DNA of 64,000 nt. It comes from Volvox africanus. Lineage: Eukaryota; Chlorophyta; Chlorophyceae; Chlamydomonadales; Volvocaceae. The stretch lies in contig BSDZ01000112.1 in assembly GCA_030268105.1 (NCBI GenBank), positions 1,507,501 to 1,571,500 on the forward strand, read 5' to 3'. Below the pieces are notes generated by a model that did no database searches, had not been told where the DNA came from, and saw nothing but the letters and a program-made list of their open reading frames with translations. The position numbers and the translations under genes were made by a program. Position 1 is the first letter of the stretch, and each line of letters starts with the position of its first letter. Shown piece after piece: positions 59,932-64,000 of the stretch.

Positions 59932-61171
59932 TGTTAAGTTCTGGACGGTGCAAACCGTCGCTGTTACCTATCTAGCAGTTGCAGGGCGGTAAGGTGGTAG
60001 CTGTGACAGGCAGTTGCAGGGTGCAAGGTGGTAGGTGCTGGACATTCACGCCACAATTTTCAGCACGGTTATTAATTTGTCATCGTATCAAGAATGTCAT
60101 GCACATTCCTAACCAAAATTGTTTCATGGCTCGTGTTTCTGTTATTCTCCGTTATTTCTTATGCACATTGTTGAGTTGTGCGGTACAAGACGTTTATGGT
60201 AAATTTTGGATTGCCGGCATGTGAAAGGCCCAAGATTGGAGCCTGGATGACCTGTGCCACTAGACGGGGACTGCCTTGACGGGCATAGGAAATGCCAGGG
60301 GCCAGCGGCTGTACAGTTGCAAAATGATAATAAGACTACGTTGACGCCGATCACACGGCTTATATTGCCGGAGTTGACGTGAGATCACACGATGGGAAAG
60401 GACAGATTGGCTGACCCCTTCGTGTCTTAACAATTGTGTAATGTGGTCTTTCACGTTTGAAGCAGTGATGGAGGAACACGGACTTGACAGATGGTTAAGA
60501 CGAAGACAATGCAAAAGACGTCAAATATATAATGCATGACGTCTATAATTAAAGCTGCAACAACTGCGAGCTGAGCCTGGGAGAGCAACCTCATTCTCAA
60601 CACCCAGCTTTTGGCTTTTGAAAAGAGAATAGAAACGGAACAGAAATCGGAGGAATCATTTGCGTTTGCAAATCGGAGGAAGCAAAAAACGCTGGACCAG
60701 GGAGCAACCGTGGCGGGTGTTAAGGAGATAGAGGAAGTATACCGCTGCAATGATGTATTACAGTAGTCAGAAGAGGTCAGAAGTATAAGACACTAGACGA
60801 TTGCTAGCTGTTGGGTGACTATTGCAGAGCTCAGGTACCCTTAAATACTAGTTCTAATGGCTTCTGATCAACAACACCCTGGAGCACTGCAGTATGCAGC
60901 TCTCTACCATTGGGTAGTTGCCCAGCACCTACCACCAGCAACTTCCTACCACTTGGCTGCTCAGCACCTATCACCTTGCACACTGCAACTGCCTGTCACA
61001 ACTGCCGCCCTGCAACTGCTAGATAGGTAACTGTGACGGTTTGCACCGTCCACAACTTAACAGACACATGTTGGAAGTTAGGAATATAGACCTCAAGGAG
61101 ATGTATTCAGCCCTAGGTCTGAGGGTTTTGCCTTTCCTTTCTTATATGAGAGCAACTCTCTCGCGTCAATT
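59932..61171. repeat. Array unit 17, 1700-bp internal deletion (1240 bp)
   Basis: Only the first 112 bases of the plus LTR (to ctggac) remain, joined at 60043/60044 to attcacgcc in the unassigned block. Hairpin, AT-rich stretch, pol relic and U5 piece are gone. Gag relic, minus LTR 60718-61062 and spacer are kept. Junction homology is at most one base, suggesting end joining. The 81-codon plus frame at 59979 spans the junction and is not a gene. Confidence 0.95.
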
Positions 61172-64000
61172 TGTTAAGTTCTGGACGGTGCAAACCGTCG
61201 CTGTTACCTATCTAGCAGTTGCAGGGCGGCAAGGTGGTAGCTGTGACAGGCAGTTGCAGGGTGCAAGGTGGTAGGTGCTGGACAGCTGCCAAGTGGTAGG
61301 AAGTTGCTGGTGGTAGGTGCTAGGTAGGTACCCAAGGGGAGACACTTGACTGCATAGACACGTGACTGCAGTGCGTTGGGAGTGGTTGATCAGAAGCCAT
61401 TAGTAGTATTGAAGGGTGCCTGAACTCTGCAGTAGTTACCCAACAGCTAGCAATCGTCTAGTATCTCATACTTCTGACCTCTTCTGACTACTGTAATACT
61501 TCATAGCAGCAGTATACTTGCTCTATCTCCTTTACACAATTATCCCACCTATCCAATAGGTGGGCGTGTTAAGGAGATAGAGGAAGTATACTGCTGCTCC
61601 TTCACTCGGCTACACCCATACAAACTTACTAATAACCACCTGCAAAACTATATTATTTGATAATGAGTGCATTAAATCTTCATTACCAAATAAGCCGCTG
61701 TTTGTAATACTGTCTTGTTTGTACAAACTTACGCTTGTGATTAAATTAGCCAAAATTGGTGCAAACTCATCTTTAAAAATCGATACCAAACTTAAATTTC
61801 TAAAGATTTAATTTCGACATTAACAGACGGGGTTTTTGATGAGGTAACAAGATGGCAAAATCGGCCACTTGATAGCGTTTATATTTGGACTGTATCCATG
61901 TAAAGTCCCGGGATAATAATATTGTAATTAACAAGGCTGTGTTTTTAACCGCTCCATTCAGTAAGAAAGTTAGGTGTAAAATATTCCATAAAAAAATACT
62001 TTTTAAACCCATCCCACAAACTAAAATGCTATTTAACTTTAAGGTTAAAAGATGATAAACCCTGGTTATACTATTCTCACTTACTCGTAACAGATATTGC
62101 TGTAAGGTTTTTAGGCACGGCAACACTTATATTTGACTTCACCTAAAGCCTTTGTCATCGCATCAGCCACCATCTTCTCCGTGGGGCAGCAATTCGCTCA
62201 ACCTCCCACCTAGCGACCCGCTCTCTGACAAAATGATGCATGACATCAATGTGTTTTGACCGTTGGGACGTCAGGCAAGGGCCCGAATAGTGATATTCGG
62301 TTGCTGAACAATCACTGCGACCTCCACACTTCATACACTCGCGAACCATATGCGGTAAACGTTGTGTAATGATATAAGAAATATTATTTCTCGGCGATTC
62401 CTAACAATATGATGCCTTGCACCGTAATCTCTCAGAATTTGTTAATCTCGCTAAATCGCTACCATTATATGTATTTAATGTAATAGTCAGCTAAGCGCCC
62501 GGCCCCTCCCTGGGCCACATTACTTGCTGTCATTCATTTGTATATGAGTGTTGCTCAATCTGAACATTTAGAACCTGTACATATGACTTTACAACAAAGA
62601 ACTCTGAAGTGCATACATGGCTGTTCATGGCTAATTTTCTAATGATCTAACTATCTAATTATATTCTCGAGCAGCAAGCTGCCGGAGTGAGCAAGTCTGG
62701 GTAACGATCCGGGAAATTTGGAAAAAGCAAACCAATAGTAGCCAGGCAACAATGTCGCCAGATGGACCCGAACAAAGCAACCAAGAGCCACAGTTACACA
62801 TCGAGCAGGCCCCCAAAATAGCCTTATCCGGCAAGCATAAGGCATAGCAGCTTGGCGTAGGCGTGAAAATTGACCATGAAAAGGAGCATGGGTAAGACGA
62901 TGATGAACCGAATGCTTTCCAAATCCAGACATACTTCAAGGCAGAATAGTTAAATTGTTGCACAGGATGGAATTGTATAACGAATTCACGCCACAATTTT
63001 CAGCACGGTTATTAATTTGTCATCGTATCAAGAATGTCATGCACATTCCTAACCGAAATTGTTTCATGGCTCGTGTTTCTGTTATTCTCCGTTATTTCTT
63101 ATGCACATTGTTGAGTTGTGCGGTACAAGACGTTTATGGTAAATTTTGGATTGCCGGCATGTGAAAGGCCCAAGATTGGAGCCTGGATGACCTGTGCCAC
63201 TAGACGGGGACTGCCTTGACGGGCATAGGAAATGCCAGGGGCCAGCGGCTGTACAGTTGCAAAATGATAATAAGACTACGTTGACGCCGATCACACGGCT
63301 TATATTGCCGGAGTTGACGTGAGATCACACGATGGGAAAGGACAGATTGGCTGACCCCTTCGTGTCTTAACAATTGTGTAATGTGGTCTTTCACGTTTGA
63401 AGCAGTGATGGAGGAACACGGACTTGACAGATGGTTAAGACGAAGACAATGCAAAAGACGTCAAATATATAATGCATGACGTCTATAATTAAAGCTGCAA
63501 CAACTGCGAGCTGAGCCTGGGAGAGCAACCTCATTCTCAACACCCAGCTTTTGGCTTTTGAAAAGAGAATAGAAACGGAACAGAAATCGGAGGAATCATT
63601 TGCGTTTGCAAATCGGAGGAAGCAAAAAACGCTGGACCAGGGAGCAACCGTGGCGGGTGTTAAGGAGATAGAGGAAGTATACCGCTGCAATGATGTATTA
63701 CAGTAGTCAGAAGAGGTCAGAAGTATAAGACACTAGACGATTGCTAGCTGTTGGGTGACTATTGCAGAGCTCAGGTACCCTTAAATACTAGTTCTAATGG
63801 CTTCTGATCAACAACTCCCTGGAGCACTGCAGTATGCAGCTCTCTACCATTGGGTAGTTGCCCAGCACCTACCACCAGCAACTTCCTACCACTTGGCGGC
63901 TGCTCAGCACCTATCACCTTGCACACTGCAACTGCCTGTCACAACTGCCGCCCTGCAACTGCTAGATAGGTAACTGTGACGGTTTGCACCGTCCACAACT
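61172..64000. repeat. Array unit 18, cut by window edge
   Basis: Plus LTR 61172-61538, pol relic from about 62111 (minus), gag relic, minus LTR from 63658 to the edge, 5 bases short of its end. The minus LTR has reverted to the left-hand type (cttggcggctgctc, caacaactccc) while the middle keeps right-hand markers, so a type boundary lies in this unit. Confidence 0.93.

Larger units (their letters stand above)
2902..64000. repeat. Tandem array of a ~2.95-kb copia-derived unit with inverted LTRs
   Basis: Head-to-tail array of near-identical units. Intact unit lengths are 2948, 2952, 2947, 2951, 2952, 2948, 2947, 2947, 2952, 2951, 2948, 2949 and 2939 bp. The differences come mainly from a few indels: a 4-bp tract about 570 bases into the unit, a 5-bp indel in the ATATATAATT stretch after the gag relic start, a 3-bp gain in unit 4, a 3-bp loss in the minus LTR of units 12-17. 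Unit order: plus LTR (367 bp), hairpin, AT-rich stretch, pol relic (minus), U5 piece (minus), unassigned 0.77 kb, gag relic (plus), minus LTR (348 bp), 109-bp spacer. Interrupted by copia insertions at 42068-46826, 48867-52617 and 53468-55127. The array continues past the right edge, probably also left of the gypsy insertion. Confidence 0.97.

Noticed and set aside
2902..64000. CRISPR array or bacterial repeat system
   Set aside because: Repeat units are 2.95 kb, made of LTR retrotransposon parts; no short repeats with unique spacers.
2902..64000. rDNA, 5S or tRNA gene array
   Set aside because: I searched the unit by eye for rRNA and tRNA features, including the B-box GGTTCGAATCC, and found none.

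Overview
The window is eukaryotic repeat DNA. It holds no cellular gene, no rRNA or tRNA gene and nothing bacterial. I cannot name the host. Moderate GC in the transposon coding regions, a chromodomain Ty3/gypsy element and a Ty1/copia element with an anticodon-arm primer site would suit an alga or another protist, but that is a weak inference.

Layout. (1) Bases 1-2901 are the 3' part of a Ty3/gypsy chromovirus: end of reverse transcriptase, RNase H, integrase, chromodomain, polypurine tract and an 821-bp 3' LTR. It is inserted in the array that follows. (2) Bases 2902-64000 are one head-to-tail array of a unit of about 2.95 kb. Thirteen units are intact (3152-41482), several are damaged (41483-64000), and the array runs off the right edge and probably the left. 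(3) The array is invaded between 42 and 55 kb by three copies of one copia family. Copy 1 (42068-46826) is full length with two identical 303-bp LTRs and a 5-bp target duplication. Copy 2 (48867-52617) is 5'-truncated and internally deleted. Copy 3 (53468-55127, minus strand) is 5'-truncated yet flanked by a 5-bp duplication.

The repeat unit is itself made of copia pieces. Each unit runs LTR in plus orientation, an internal region of about 2.1 kb, LTR in minus orientation, then a 109-bp spacer. The LTRs are therefore inverted, both with their TGTTAAG outer ends facing the spacer, so each unit resembles a foldback element with LTRs as terminal inverted repeats. The internal region holds a decayed gag start and gag end on the plus strand, a decayed RNase H C-terminus on the minus strand, a piece of LTR U5, and AT-rich sequence I cannot assign. 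No primer-binding site or intact protein remains, so the units cannot move by themselves and probably spread by unequal exchange, conversion or re-insertion of circles.

How the parts relate. The array LTRs share R-U5 sequence with copy 1 and nearly all of U3-R with copy 3, so the array descends from the family that still invades it. Promoters in the paired LTRs would diverge from each 109-bp spacer and converge across each unit; read-through RNA could fold into long hairpins. This would suit a small-RNA source or a heterochromatic (possibly centromeric or subtelomeric) satellite, but nothing here proves expression or function. Short open frames repeated in every unit start at TTG or GTG, or lie in transposon relics, and I do not regard them as genes.
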